Assembly (NCBI GenBank): GCA_028291545.1
Contig: JAQGHR010000053.1
Coordinates: forward strand, 1 to 36,910
Origin: Planctomycetota bacterium
GTDB taxonomy: Bacteria; Planctomycetota; Planctomycetia; Isosphaerales; Isosphaeraceae
DNA length: 36,910 bases
Direction: 5' to 3'
In this document: one piece after another, positions 30,198 through 36,910 of the stretch
Layout: each line of letters starts with the position of its first letter
Position numbering within the stretch: position 1 is the stretch's first letter
Made by a program: the position numbers and the translations under genes
Notes under the pieces: model-generated
Database searches by the model: none
What the model saw: the letters and a program-made list of their open reading frames with translations, nothing else
What the model was told of the DNA's origin: nothing

Positions 30198-31274
30198 CGG
30201 TGCTGGCTCGCGATGGTTAAGAACTCATGGAAGCGTTTCGCCGAAGATCGGATCGGGGCCGTCAGGCACCCTCATCGCGCGGATGTCGCTCGGGCGACCC
30301 CCACTGAAGGTTCACCCGGAGGTGGGCTCGGCCTGCGAGAACGAATTCCGCCTCGATCCGAAGGGCCACCTTCGAGGGGGGCATCACCGGAATTCCTCGA
30401 TTCATGACGCAGGACGTTGTGAGCCCTCCCGGAATGAGGCCCCGGTCGCATTGCCCTCTCGTGGCCCCGGCACCCGGAGGAGGCAGGAGCCTCGATCTCA
30501 CCGTTTGTCTTGAACGCGGTCGCGAAGGAATCGATCATGCCGGGCGACTGTTCGTGCCAGAACAGATCAAACCAGTCGATCGGGTCCCGCGCTCGGGTGG
30601 CCGCGGGAACCGGGTCACAAGCCAAGACCGGCGCAATGCAGGCGGTGCGGTACGTCATCGTTTCTCGTAGGGGCGTCTCGAGCAAAAGGTGGCGCGGTCG
30701 TCGCACCGCCAACGGTCATCGCCTCTCGACATCCGAGCCACAGCGACCTCGAGAGTCCGATCCGAGCGGTCCGTCCTGCTTTCGAAGCCCGGTGAACGAC
30801 CCGGAGTGGCGCTCTCGCAAGCCCCGGAAGTCCTTGATCCCAAGAGCAAGGTCGGGAGAGAGATCTCACCACCGACTGTCAAACATTATTCGGAGACGCG
30901 AGAATTCTTACATGATATGTGAATCTAGAGCGTCTCGGACCCTGGCCAGGCGCGCCTCACGAGGAGCGCCCGGAACGAGCCGGATTGAGTATAAGCCGAC
31001 GGAACTCTTCGTGCAATTGTTGTTTTTTGTTTTGATGAGGATCGCCAATCCAATAGTTACCAGAAAATATTAGCAGAAAATTTAGAATATTTCATAAATG
31101 TTAACATGAAGATTCATATCATGAAAGCCCGATTGCACGTACACTGCGCGCAGCGGGCACGAACCTCATCCGCTGAGCTGGCGGGAGGATAGCGGAGAAC
31201 GTGCTCTTCGTCCGACGCCTTGCGCCTCAGGAGCCAAGCCATTCGGTAGGCCAGGCGGTCGGGTTCAACCCTGA
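30198..31274. other. 1.1-kb leader/intergenic stretch upstream of the giant gene
   Basis: No gene I can support. A minus-strand frame from ATG 30658 to 30272 contains DPIDWFDLFWHEQSPGMIDS, which looks more protein-like than its neighbours, but it turns into Pro/Arg/Ser-rich shadow sequence and has no recognisable family. Plus-strand frames here are low-complexity Arg/Ser. From about 31012 to 31105 the DNA is strikingly AT-rich (T and A runs) compared with the rest of the window. A promoter facing the giant gene lies at its inner edge. Confidence 0.45.
30988..31016 (-). promoter_or_regulatory. sigma70-like promoter facing the giant gene
   Basis: On the minus strand, TTGCAC (31016-31011) and TATACT (30993-30988) are separated by exactly 17 bp. 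They match 4/6 and 5/6 of the -35 and -10 consensus. An AT-rich tract lies directly upstream (31017-31105), as an UP element would. The start point would be near 30981, leaving a leader of about 780 nt before ATG 30197 if no other promoter intervenes. Confidence 0.45.
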
Positions 31275-31463
31275 GGCGTCGCCGGAGCGGCGGCCGACGG
31301 AGCGGGCCGCGTCCTAGCAGTCGTCGCCGCTTGCGACGGCCAGGAGGATCTTGGCGCGGGTGACCTCGGCGGCCGGGGCGGACTGCGAGCGGCTGAGCTG
31401 AGCCAGCTTCCGCCGCTCGGCTTCGGTCAACTCGCGGAGCGGGCCCGTCTTGCGGCGTGACAT
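31275..31463 (-). pseudogene. IS630-family transposase, N-terminal fragment
   Basis: From ATG 31463, with GGAGG 5 nt upstream, the frame reads MSRRKTGPLRELTEAERRKL, AQLSRSQSAPAAEVTRAKIL and LAVASGDDC, then TAG at 31316-31314. Homology continues past the stop in the same frame as DAARSVGRRSGDAS to about 31275. This is the helix-turn-helix N terminus typical of IS630 transposases (RTGPLRELT..ER..L..L.RS.SAPA..V.RAKILLA). The catalytic part does not follow, so the gene is truncated and interrupted by a stop. It reads toward the giant gene. The C-terminal part of an IS630 transposase lies at the other end of the giant gene (1262-1552) on the opposite strand. Confidence 0.78.
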
Positions 31464-31758
31464 GGCAGCCTCCGTGGAACGAGACGCCGTCGATGTTATC
31501 ATCTCAAGGGCACAGCTATCCCCATCAGACATGCGTGACTACGGTCTTGCTATTTGCCTTGTGCATTTGTCTTCCTGGCTTACCCTGATCTCGACCAGCA
31601 CCGGGCACGACGATCTTGCTTGATCCATGAAGACCGGGTTGGTGTAATGTTTCGATCGCCTCCATGCTGAGGCATCGATCCGAAGTCGCGTACCTCGCTG
31701 ATCCGGGTCGCCCACCTACGGGCGAAACGACCAGTCCCCCCCAAATCGAGGCGACGAC
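31464..31758. other. 295-bp intergenic region with divergent start signals
   Basis: It lies between the IS630 fragment (minus) and the tagged exported protein (plus). It holds the Shine-Dalgarno of each neighbour and the promoter candidate listed separately. I see no further gene. Confidence 0.4.
31620..31648 (+). promoter_or_regulatory. sigma70-like promoter for the gene at 31759
   Basis: TTGATC (31620-31625) and TGTAAT (31643-31648) are separated by 17 bp and match the consensus at 4/6 and 5/6 positions. The start point would be about 100 nt before ATG 31759. Similar matches can occur by chance in a region of mixed base composition. Confidence 0.35.
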
Positions 31759-32757
31759 ATGCCATCGAACCCCTCGCGGGCGATCCCGCTCCATGCTCTA
31801 ACCCGAGTCCGCACTGCGATTCGGAACCGGCCGCGTCGCCTCCGCCCGATCGGCGAGGCCCTGGAGGCTCGGCTCTGCCTGTCGGCGTTCTACGACACCC
31901 AGGTGATCGCGGCGACCGGATCGGCCACGACGTTCAACTTCACCCACCTGGGCAAGGGCCCATCGATCAACGACGCCGGATACGTGGCCTTCCAGGCCGA
32001 GTCGGGGAACAACGACGGCAAATCGGCCGACAACCTCTACGCCTATCGCCCCGCCGACGCGTCGCTCCAGCAGCTCATGAACTCGGTGTTCATGTATCCG
32101 AACGAAAGGGTGCTCGCCTCGCCCCCCGGAACGGGCGCGATCGACGGCGACGTGCAGATCAACAACAAGGACGAGGTGATCGCCCGCCGCCGGCTGAACG
32201 CCTCGGTCCAGGTCGGCTTCCCGTTCGGGAGCATCTTGACGGCTCCGTTAACCTATCTGGAAACCTGGAACGCCGACGCCGCGAATCCGCCCGGCCTGCC
32301 CAGCTCGGTGATCGCCGAGGGGGTGCCGGCAGCCGCGAGCGCCCCCCTTTGGTTCTTCCTGAACCCGGCCACCGGCGGGACGTACCCCTCGAAGCTGAAC
32401 GTCGGGTCGCCCTACGACGCGATCTATCCGAACTATACGCTGAACGACTCAGGCCAGGCGAACTTCTCGGCGATCGTCCGGGGCCGGGGAGACAACCAGA
32501 TCGCCTCGAACACCCATGACGACCTCGTGGCCCGGGGGGGGCTCGGAGCCCCCGTGGTCCCGGTCCACCCCATGCTCTCGAACGAGCGAGGGTCGGCCAT
32601 GGGCTCCAACGTCCTGTCGACGGCCGTCGGCCGGATCTTCGTCGAGTCGTGGGACCTCGCACGGCAAATCCGCGACGGGTCAGGGAGTCGGCCAGGACGA
32701 GGAACGGCTTGTGCCCCAGGAGCGTCGCGTCGCGATCCTGGGCGCCCGACCCCGTGA
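31759..32757 (+). CDS. LExR-tagged exported protein with NxxGxxxF repeats, 3'-truncated
   Basis: ATG 31759 follows GAGG at 7 nt. Residues 1-45 are basic (RIRNRPRR-like) and end in the tag LEARLCLSAF, the small counterpart of LEDRIAP in the giant protein. The body has repeats of the NxxGxxxF kind: SINDAGYVAFQAE (about residue 73), QINNKDEVIARRR and TLNDSGQANFSAIV. These are seen in exported planctomycete proteins and predict a beta-propeller-like fold. No catalytic motif is visible. Homology-like sequence ends near GRIFVESWDLARQ (about 32655); the last ~35 residues (Gly/Ser/Arg/Pro-rich) are antisense of the neighbouring hydrolase and not genuine. So the 3' part was lost at the junction with that gene. 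Surface location is inferred from the tag. Confidence 0.7.
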   Translation: MPSNPSRAIPLHALTRVRTAIRNRPRRLRPIGEALEARLCLSAFYDTQVIAATGSATTFNFTHLGKGPSINDAGYVAFQAESGNNDGKSADNLYAYRPADASLQQLMNSVFMYPNERVLASPPGTGAIDGDVQINNKDEVIARRRLNASVQVGFPFGSILTAPLTYLETWNADAANPPGLPSSVIAEGVPAAASAPLWFFLNPATGGTYPSKLNVGSPYDAIYPNYTLNDSGQANFSAIVRGRGDNQIASNTHDDLVARGGLGAPVVPVHPMLSNERGSAMGSNVLSTAVGRIFVESWDLARQIRDGSGSRPGRGTACAPGASRRDPGRPTP

Positions 32758-33616
32758 TGAGGAGCACAGCGGGGGAAGGCCCCTTGCCCTTCGGCCGGGT
32801 GAGGGTTCCGGCGAGCGTCACGCCCGCGCCTTCGTTGCGGAAGGTGACCTGTTCGGCTTCGTAGGGAAACGGCACCTTGGGATGCTGGGGCCGACGCACC
32901 TCGGCGGGTCTGTCGGTGTGCGACAGCGTCAGCGGGAATCTCCCGCCGCCCTGGGACCATTCCCCCTTGAGCCGCTTCTTCTCCTTGTCGAGCACGCCCT
33001 CGAAGCGCCCGCCGATCCCCTTGACCTCGATCGTGACCTTGTCGCCGTCGAACTTGATCCCCGTCACCGGGATGCCGGGCACGCCCTGATCGGGGCTGGC
33101 GAGCACGGCGACCCGCCGCTTCTTGTCCCCTCGCGTCTTCTCCTCGACGCGGAGGACCAACCGCAATTCCACCCCGCCCGGCAAGCTGAGCTTCCCCTCC
33201 CAGAATCCCGCCAGCTCGGCCGGGGCCTCGGGCGGGACGAGCGTCACCGGGTCGGTCCGCGCGAACGTGAGAGGGAGCTTCGAGAACCCCTGCGACCACA
33301 GACCTTCGATCGTCTTCCCGTCCGCCGAGAGCTTTCCCGCATAGGAACCGCCGGACTTCGGGAGCTTGAAGGAGACCGAACCTCCCGTGAACTCCAAGGT
33401 CTCCACTTCGATCACGGCCGAGCCCTGATAGGGGGTGGAGAACTGGGCCTTGTAGCCGCCCCCCTCCGCCTTCTCGACCTTCATCACGATCAGCAGCTCG
33501 CCCCCGGCGCGCGGCTTCAACGTGCCTGACCAGACGCCCGCCAGGTCGGACTTCGCCTTCTCATCCTGCGCCCGCACCGCGCCGCCCATCGCGAGCCACG
33601 CCATTCCGAGCGCCAT
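32159..33616 (-). CDS. secreted alpha/beta-hydrolase, C-terminally truncated
   Basis: The start MALGMAWLAMGGAVRAQ looks like a short signal peptide with AxA-type cleavage after VRA. Two related beta-rich domains follow: LAGVWSGTLKPRAGGELLIV...LTFARTD (residues 25-120) and LAGFWEGKLSLPGGVELRLV...LTLSHTD (131-234). Then comes the beginning of an alpha/beta-hydrolase: TLAGTLTRPKGKGPSPAVLL, ITGSGAQDRD and GHKPFLVLADSLTRRGFAV. The expected continuation (LR.DDRG.G.S) and the GxSxG nucleophile, Asp and His are all missing. Homology ends at about 32655. The frame stays open to 32159 only because it runs antisense through the exported-protein gene. Inactive as a hydrolase. It lies 45 nt after the membrane-protein gene on the same strand, so it was probably the third gene of that operon. 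Confidence 0.7.
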   Translation of the reverse strand: MALGMAWLAMGGAVRAQDEKAKSDLAGVWSGTLKPRAGGELLIVMKVEKAEGGGYKAQFSTPYQGSAVIEVETLEFTGGSVSFKLPKSGGSYAGKLSADGKTIEGLWSQGFSKLPLTFARTDPVTLVPPEAPAELAGFWEGKLSLPGGVELRLVLRVEEKTRGDKKRRVAVLASPDQGVPGIPVTGIKFDGDKVTIEVKGIGGRFEGVLDKEKKRLKGEWSQGGGRFPLTLSHTDRPAEVRRPQHPKVPFPYEAEQVTFRNEGAGVTLAGTLTRPKGKGPSPAVLLITGSGAQDRDATLLGHKPFLVLADSLTRRGFAVRGPTTRRRSGRRPSTGRWSPWPTLARSRAWGGPGPRGLRAPPGPRGRHGCSRRSGCLPGPGRSPRSSPGLSRSAYSSDRSRRRATRRSASRGTSRRWPGSGRTKGGRSRLPAPPRRSPSWAGRADSRRRRSRFPDRLTEPSRCSRTGSRPGPRRSAGGGRSPRPCC

Positions 33617-33635
33617 CCCACGACGAAGCGTACAA

Positions 33636-33651
33636 TCATCGTTCCTACCTC
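33636..33651 (-). promoter_or_regulatory. strong ribosome binding site and ATG out of frame with the hydrolase
   Basis: GGAGG (33651-33647) stands 8 nt before ATG 33638, the best translation start signal near this gene. The frame from that ATG reads MIVRFVVGWRSEW and is not the hydrolase frame, whose first ATG is 33616 without a visible Shine-Dalgarno. A one-base indel between 33638 and 33616 would join them and give a signal peptide with RRGMALGMAWLAMGG. This suggests the 5' end is also damaged. Confidence 0.45.
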
Positions 33652-33661
33652 CTCAAATTGG

Positions 33662-34537
33662 TTAAGGCAACGCGCGCAGGCTCGGAGCCCGCTCGCCAAG
33701 ATCCCGCCGAGGATTCGCATGCAACGCGAATCGGAGAACGCCGAAGACGATCAACAAGACGAGACCGAGGTGCAAGGCGCGATCGATGTCGAATGCGGCA
33801 TTGCCCGCGACTTCCTGATAGAGCCGCACCGCGAACATCGCGGGCGCACAGATTTCCATGGCAAACGCGTAGCGCACCTCGCCCCGGCGATAGCCGGGGC
33901 CGAAGATGCGATCCATGGCGATCGGCGGCCGGTTCACGGACACCCGGGTGAAGAAGAAAAAGACCCCGGAGAAGACGATTAGCGTGACGAACTGGCCCCA
34001 GAACCCGGGGGTGGAGTACAGTCGCAACACGCCGACCGTGAGCCATGCGGTCAGGTGGATTCCGGCGAGCGTATAGGTCGCCACGCGGAGCCATCGCGGG
34101 ACGAAGTCGTCCAGGGAGCGTCGCTCGAGCGTCGCGTTCCGGCGTTCCGCGAGCGGCACCTCTCTCCTCAGCCTCCTGGTGAACATGCCGACGCATCCGA
34201 AGAAATAGACAAGGCCGACGATCAACATCGTCGAGTTGATGTCCTTCAGGACCATCCACTTTGGGGCCTGCAGCGCCGCTAGCGAGATCGCCCGCGGCCA
34301 GACGCCGATCTGGAACGCGAGGAGCACGACGAGGCTCAGCGCACCCCAGGCATAGCAGGACCACAGGAACCAGCGGCTGCCAATCAGTTGACGCGCGAAC
34401 TCCGGGTGGGCGGCCAGCCAATCCGGGTTCCGGTCTGCCACCATCGAGATGGTGAACCCCGAGATCCAGGTCGCAAAGACGAACCAGTACGTCACGATCA
34501 TGGCCCCATACACGAAGAAATCGACCCACTCGGTCAT
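33662..34537 (-). CDS. multi-pass membrane protein, function unknown
   Basis: 291 residues, six or seven predicted membrane segments: about 8-30 (VYGAMIVTYWFVFATWISGF), 53-78 (WSCYAWGALSLVVLLAFQIG), 103-119 (TMLIVGLVYFFGCVGMF), 150-170 (TYTLAGIHLTAWLTVGVL), 178-197 (GQFVTLIVFSGVFFFF), a weaker one near 225-245 and 255-272 (LGLVLLIVFGVLRF). A charged loop (RRLRREVPLAERRN) lies after the third segment. No transporter or enzyme motif was recognised. The ATG at 34537 overlaps the TGA of the GntR gene (ATGA), so translation is probably coupled. Membrane proteins paired with short GntR regulators of the YtrA type are often transport or envelope-stress components, but there is no ATP-binding partner here. 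The stop is TAA at 33662-33664. Confidence 0.85.
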   Translation of the reverse strand: MTEWVDFFVYGAMIVTYWFVFATWISGFTISMVADRNPDWLAAHPEFARQLIGSRWFLWSCYAWGALSLVVLLAFQIGVWPRAISLAALQAPKWMVLKDINSTMLIVGLVYFFGCVGMFTRRLRREVPLAERRNATLERRSLDDFVPRWLRVATYTLAGIHLTAWLTVGVLRLYSTPGFWGQFVTLIVFSGVFFFFTRVSVNRPPIAMDRIFGPGYRRGEVRYAFAMEICAPAMFAVRLYQEVAGNAAFDIDRALHLGLVLLIVFGVLRFALHANPRRDLGERAPSLRALP

Positions 34538-34935
34538 GGCCGTTGTCCTTTGCTGGCTTCGAGGCCCAGGGCGTTGTTGAAGGCCCCGGAAATCTCTTCC
34601 AGGCTCAGCCCGCGGGCTATCAGGGTTTCGATCATTTGCCGCATGACGCGGAGGGCATGGCCGGCCTTCAGCTCGGCGACCTCCTCTGCTGCATGCTGGC
34701 GCACGAAGGTGCCCTTGCGGCCCGCCGTCACGATCACCCCTTGGTCCTCCAGCATCTTGTAGGCGCGTGCCACCGTATTGCGGTTGAACGTCAGGTCGGC
34801 GGCGAGCTGGCGAACGGTCGGTAGGGGCGTGCCGGGCTTGAGATTCCCCGATTTCACCCCTTCGTGGACCTGCCGGACGATTTGCTCGTAAACGGGCTCC
34901 GGGGCGTTCGTGTCTATCGCGATGTCCATTGTCAT
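34534..34935 (-). CDS. GntR-family (YtrA-like) transcriptional regulator
   Basis: 133 residues. The N-terminal winged helix-turn-helix is clear: PVYEQIVRQVHEGVKSGNLK, PGTPLPTVRQLAADL, NRNTVARAYKMLEDQGVI and VTAGRKGTFV (residues about 12-75). Only about 55 residues follow, too few for a FadR- or HutC-type effector domain; this matches the short YtrA subfamily, which has a dimerisation helix pair only. The start is taken as ATG 34935 (MTMDIAIDTNAPEPVYEQ), with the second Met at 34929 as alternative. The frame is open further upstream, but that part is not protein-like. It is the first gene of an operon with the membrane protein (4-nt overlap) and probably the hydrolase. An imperfect palindrome overlapping the start suggests it represses its own operon. 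Confidence 0.9.
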   Translation of the reverse strand: MTMDIAIDTNAPEPVYEQIVRQVHEGVKSGNLKPGTPLPTVRQLAADLTFNRNTVARAYKMLEDQGVIVTAGRKGTFVRQHAAEEVAELKAGHALRVMRQMIETLIARGLSLEEISGAFNNALGLEASKGQRP

Positions 34936-34951
34936 AGTATGGAATAGGACA
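34930..34951. promoter_or_regulatory. palindromic operator candidate at the GntR start
   Basis: A 22-bp imperfect palindrome with outer arms TGTC and GACA and inner TA/AT matches (14 of 22 positions symmetric), centred about 34940/34941 and overlapping the ATG. On the minus strand a weak -35 (TTGGCG) and -10 (CATACT), 17 bp apart, lie across it, with CATACT ending right before ATG 34935. A repressor bound here would block transcription. If this promoter is real the mRNA would be nearly leaderless. Confidence 0.4.
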
Positions 34952-35330
34952 AAGTGAACGCCAAGTCGTTTTTGGAAGTGGGACGGAAAAAGGAACATCG
35001 GTGACTGATGCCCGGGGATTGCAAACGGACAAGAACCAACGGTCGTTGTTGACCTTGGGATCAATGGTGCGTCATCCGTCCGGAAAGGCGCATCCTTTTC
35101 CACAGAGTGTCGCCTCGGCGTTACTCCAAGACGCCCCACGTCCAGGTAGAACAAGCCTCTGATTGGGTAAGCTCGATACATCAACGAACGCTGGAAAGCA
35201 CAGTGAGTACGCGTTTCGAGACCAATGGCGCACAAATCGGCTCTCAGGTCCTTCCCTTCTGATTACCTGCTAAAGGCAGACCTCGATGTGAAGGCGGAGG
35301 CTGCCAGCCGACCGGAGATTGATCCGGTCC
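34952..35330. other. 380-bp gap between the GntR operon and the recombinase remnant
   Basis: Upstream region of the GntR operon. I see no gene, RNA or hairpin I can support. Open frames here (for example the upstream extension of the GntR frame) have no protein-like composition. Confidence 0.4.
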
Positions 35331-36735
35331 CTAACGGCGCAGTTCGTCGATCTCTTTCGCGGTCACTCGAACCCACCAGCCAACTTCGCGGGACGCATGA
35401 ATCCCGTCCAGCCGCCCCGGTTGGCACCAGATCGCGATCGTCCTCGGATGCCGAGTCAGCAGGGTGGCAGCGGCTCGGGCCTTGTAGCGACCGTCGCTCC
35501 GCTGTCCCTGCTCGTTCGGCTTGCTCAACTCGACGACGTTCTCGGGAGTCTGCTTGATCCGCCAGGGACCTTCACGAACCGTCTGAACCCCGTCCGGTCG
35601 GCCGGTTCGACATCAACCGACCACCGTCCCCATATCGCGGCCCAGCAACTCAGCCACGGCTCGCGTCGAGTAGCGGCCATCGCCTCGCTTTCCCTCGGGA
35701 CAGAATCGAGGGTGGACGGGGCATCCGCTCTCGATCCCATGTGCTGAGCGAAGCTGGTACAAGATCGAAATGTTGAACGCGCTCTTGGTTCCAGAGCGGT
35801 AACCACTCGCGTTCAGTTCGGTGACGATCTGGGCATCGGACTTGGTGCGTGCGCCCGTGCGGATCAACTCGATCACGGCCGGATCGGTGCGACGTAGATC
35901 CCATCATGCGCCGGAAACGAGGAACTTCCAGAGCGGTGCGGGCCTCGGTCTGCCATCGGATGGAGATCTCGATTGTCGTCTCCCCCGCGAAGAGTGTCAC
36001 GTCCTTGATGAGGAATCCCGGAAGTTGCTTCCGCTCGACGTTCGTGGTCGTGGCCGCATGCCAGAGTCTCGGCAAATCCTGGGCGAGAGCCAAGATCCGC
36101 TGGGGCTCCTTGGGATCGACAAGGCGAACCAACATGCTTGGACGCTGCAGATTCTCACGATCCAACCGTTCGACCTCCGTCAGCTTTTCGTTCCGGTCGC
36201 GCTCCAGACTCCTCGCCACCAGTCGATTCTCGGGATCAACCGCTTTGAAGCGACGTTCCGCCAATTCGGCTTCGTCACGCACGCGTTCCCGAGCCAGTTG
36301 CCATTGGCGATCGATTTTCTGCGCTCGCTCGGTCGGTTGATCGAGGGCCGCCATCGACACCTCCAGTGGAGCCAGCTGCATGGCTTCGAGAAACGCCCGT
36401 GCCACCGCCGCGTCGACATGATCGCCCCGAAAGGATTGGCAGCAAGGCAGTACGAAACGGTTGTGAAGTTGAGCGCAGTAATGACCAGGTTACTGCGATC
36501 CTGGTAGCGAACGGACATGCGCCGTCCGCAGCGCCCGCACCGGACGATCCCTTGGAGCAATCCCGCACCTTCGCGCGGGGCTCCCCGTCGATCCAAGTCC
36601 CGGAGGCTGCGGTTCTCATCGAGTCGCTTCTGATCGCGCTGGAACCGTTCGACGGTGATGCAGGCAGGATGGTGATTGGGAATCACTATCGGCCAATCTT
36701 CCAGGGCGATTGCGCCATGATGGGTAATTTGTAAT
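35331..36735 (-). pseudogene. large serine recombinase, C-terminal part, frameshifted
   Basis: Reading leftward, the segments are: HHGAIALEDWPIVIPNHHPA and GLLQGIVRCGRCGRRMSVRY (zinc ribbon, first Cys pair); a frameshift at about 36478; YCAQLHNRFVLPCCQSFRGD (second Cys cluster) and DAAVARAFLEAMQLAPLEVS; a coiled-coil stretch AELAERRFKAVDPENRLVAR to RILALAQDLPRLWHA; RKQLPGFLIKDVTL..GETTIEISIRWQTEA; a second frameshift at about 35900; PAVIELIRTGARTKSDAQIV, a MerR/Xis-like repeat (STRAVAELLGRDMGTVVG), a TGA (35615-35613) in place of Trp, and a second such repeat (ARAAATLLTRHPRTIAIWCQ PGRLDGI) ending at TAG 35333-35331. The catalytic resolvase domain (N terminus, Ser nucleophile) is absent; the frame meets a TGA near 36735, close to the ISAs1 start. 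Clearly non-functional. Confidence 0.8.
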
Positions 36736-36814
36736 GATCATGCGGCTTCGTGCCCTGCCTCTCGCCGAAGGCCGGCGACCGCTGGGGAATCGCACGGGCC
36801 GGGATCGCAGCCCC

Positions 36815-36910
36815 ATGTCTCGCACCAAGTCGGCCCGCATCCAGGATCACTTCGCCGAACTCACTGACCCCAGGCGCCGAGAGGTCACTTACCCGCTCAT
36901 CAACGTCGTC
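36815..36910 (+). CDS. ISAs1-family transposase, N terminus, runs off the window
   Basis: From ATG 36815 the 32 visible codons read MSRTKSARIQDHFAELTDPR and RREVTYPLINVV. The pattern (HFAEL.DPRR....YPL..V) is the start of ISAs1-type (H-repeat-associated) DDE transposases. The catalytic part lies outside the window, so whether the copy is intact cannot be judged. The serine recombinase homology on the other strand stops about 80 bp to the left, so this element may have inserted into and truncated that gene. I could not define the terminal inverted repeat. Confidence 0.65.
   Translation, partial: MSRTKSARIQDHFAELTDPRRREVTYPLINVV

Noticed and set aside
30272..30658. Small minus-strand gene with WFDLFWHEQSPGMIDS
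   Set aside because: Only about 40 residues look protein-like, no start signal is convincing and the remainder is low-complexity; it may be a relic, so it is mentioned only in the intergenic description.
1262..31463. One IS630 element simply split by insertion of the giant gene
   Set aside because: The two pieces are on opposite strands, so plain insertion cannot explain them; an inversion or two separate copies is needed.
1349..35615. TGA read as tryptophan
   Set aside because: TGA is used as a normal stop elsewhere (GntR gene end) and the in-frame TGA codons occur only in mobile-element remnants that also have frameshifts or TAG stops.

Overview
The window is GC-rich DNA from a planctomycete, most likely of the Isosphaeraceae type. 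Three things point there. Two proteins carry an N-terminal arginine-rich stretch followed by a short LExR tag (LEDRIAP in the giant protein, LEARLCL in the small one). A remnant ECF sigma factor is followed by the start of a Ser/Thr kinase of the kind that is abundant in this phylum. Decayed IS5, IS630, ISAs1 and serine-recombinase genes are scattered around. I saw no tRNA, rRNA or CRISPR array.

Layout. At 1-1.55 kb there is a graveyard: a frameshifted IS5-family transposase, the C-terminal end of an ECF sigma factor, the first ~37 codons of a Ser/Thr kinase, and the C-terminal end of an IS630 transposase with internal stops. From 30197 down to 1719 on the minus strand runs one uninterrupted gene of 9,492 codons (77% of the window). 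From 30.2 to 31.3 kb is a leader/intergenic stretch with an AT-rich patch and a good sigma70-like promoter facing the giant gene, bordered by an N-terminal IS630 fragment. At 31.76-33.62 kb two convergent genes, a small tagged exported protein (plus) and a secreted alpha/beta-hydrolase (minus), are both cut off where they meet near 32655. At 33.66-34.94 kb a GntR regulator of the short YtrA-like type and a multi-pass membrane protein overlap by ATGA and read toward the hydrolase. At 35.3-36.7 kb lies a broken serine recombinase, and at 36815 an ISAs1-family transposase starts and runs off the window.

The giant protein is the main object. It has no enzymatic domain I can recognise and is built from blocks of beta-rich repeats: an LExR-tagged N terminus; about six copies of a GVENL/TLDY repeat; a first cluster of a GHG..PIGGL..TYYV module; about 24 units of an Ala/Gly/Val-rich repeat; a second GHG/PIGGL cluster; haemagglutinin-like strands; degenerate GGxGxD beta-roll repeats; about 21 FG-GAP repeats (enough for three seven-bladed propellers) with a ~200-residue insertion; a second set of GVENL repeats; more degenerate beta-roll; and a terminal beta-solenoid with no visible anchor. 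I infer a very large exported or cell-surface fibre, possibly an adhesin or matrix protein. The sequence does not prove its role.

The flanking genes look like debris of repeated insertion, deletion and perhaps inversion, while the giant frame itself stays open for 28.5 kb. That contrast suggests it is maintained by selection or arrived recently.
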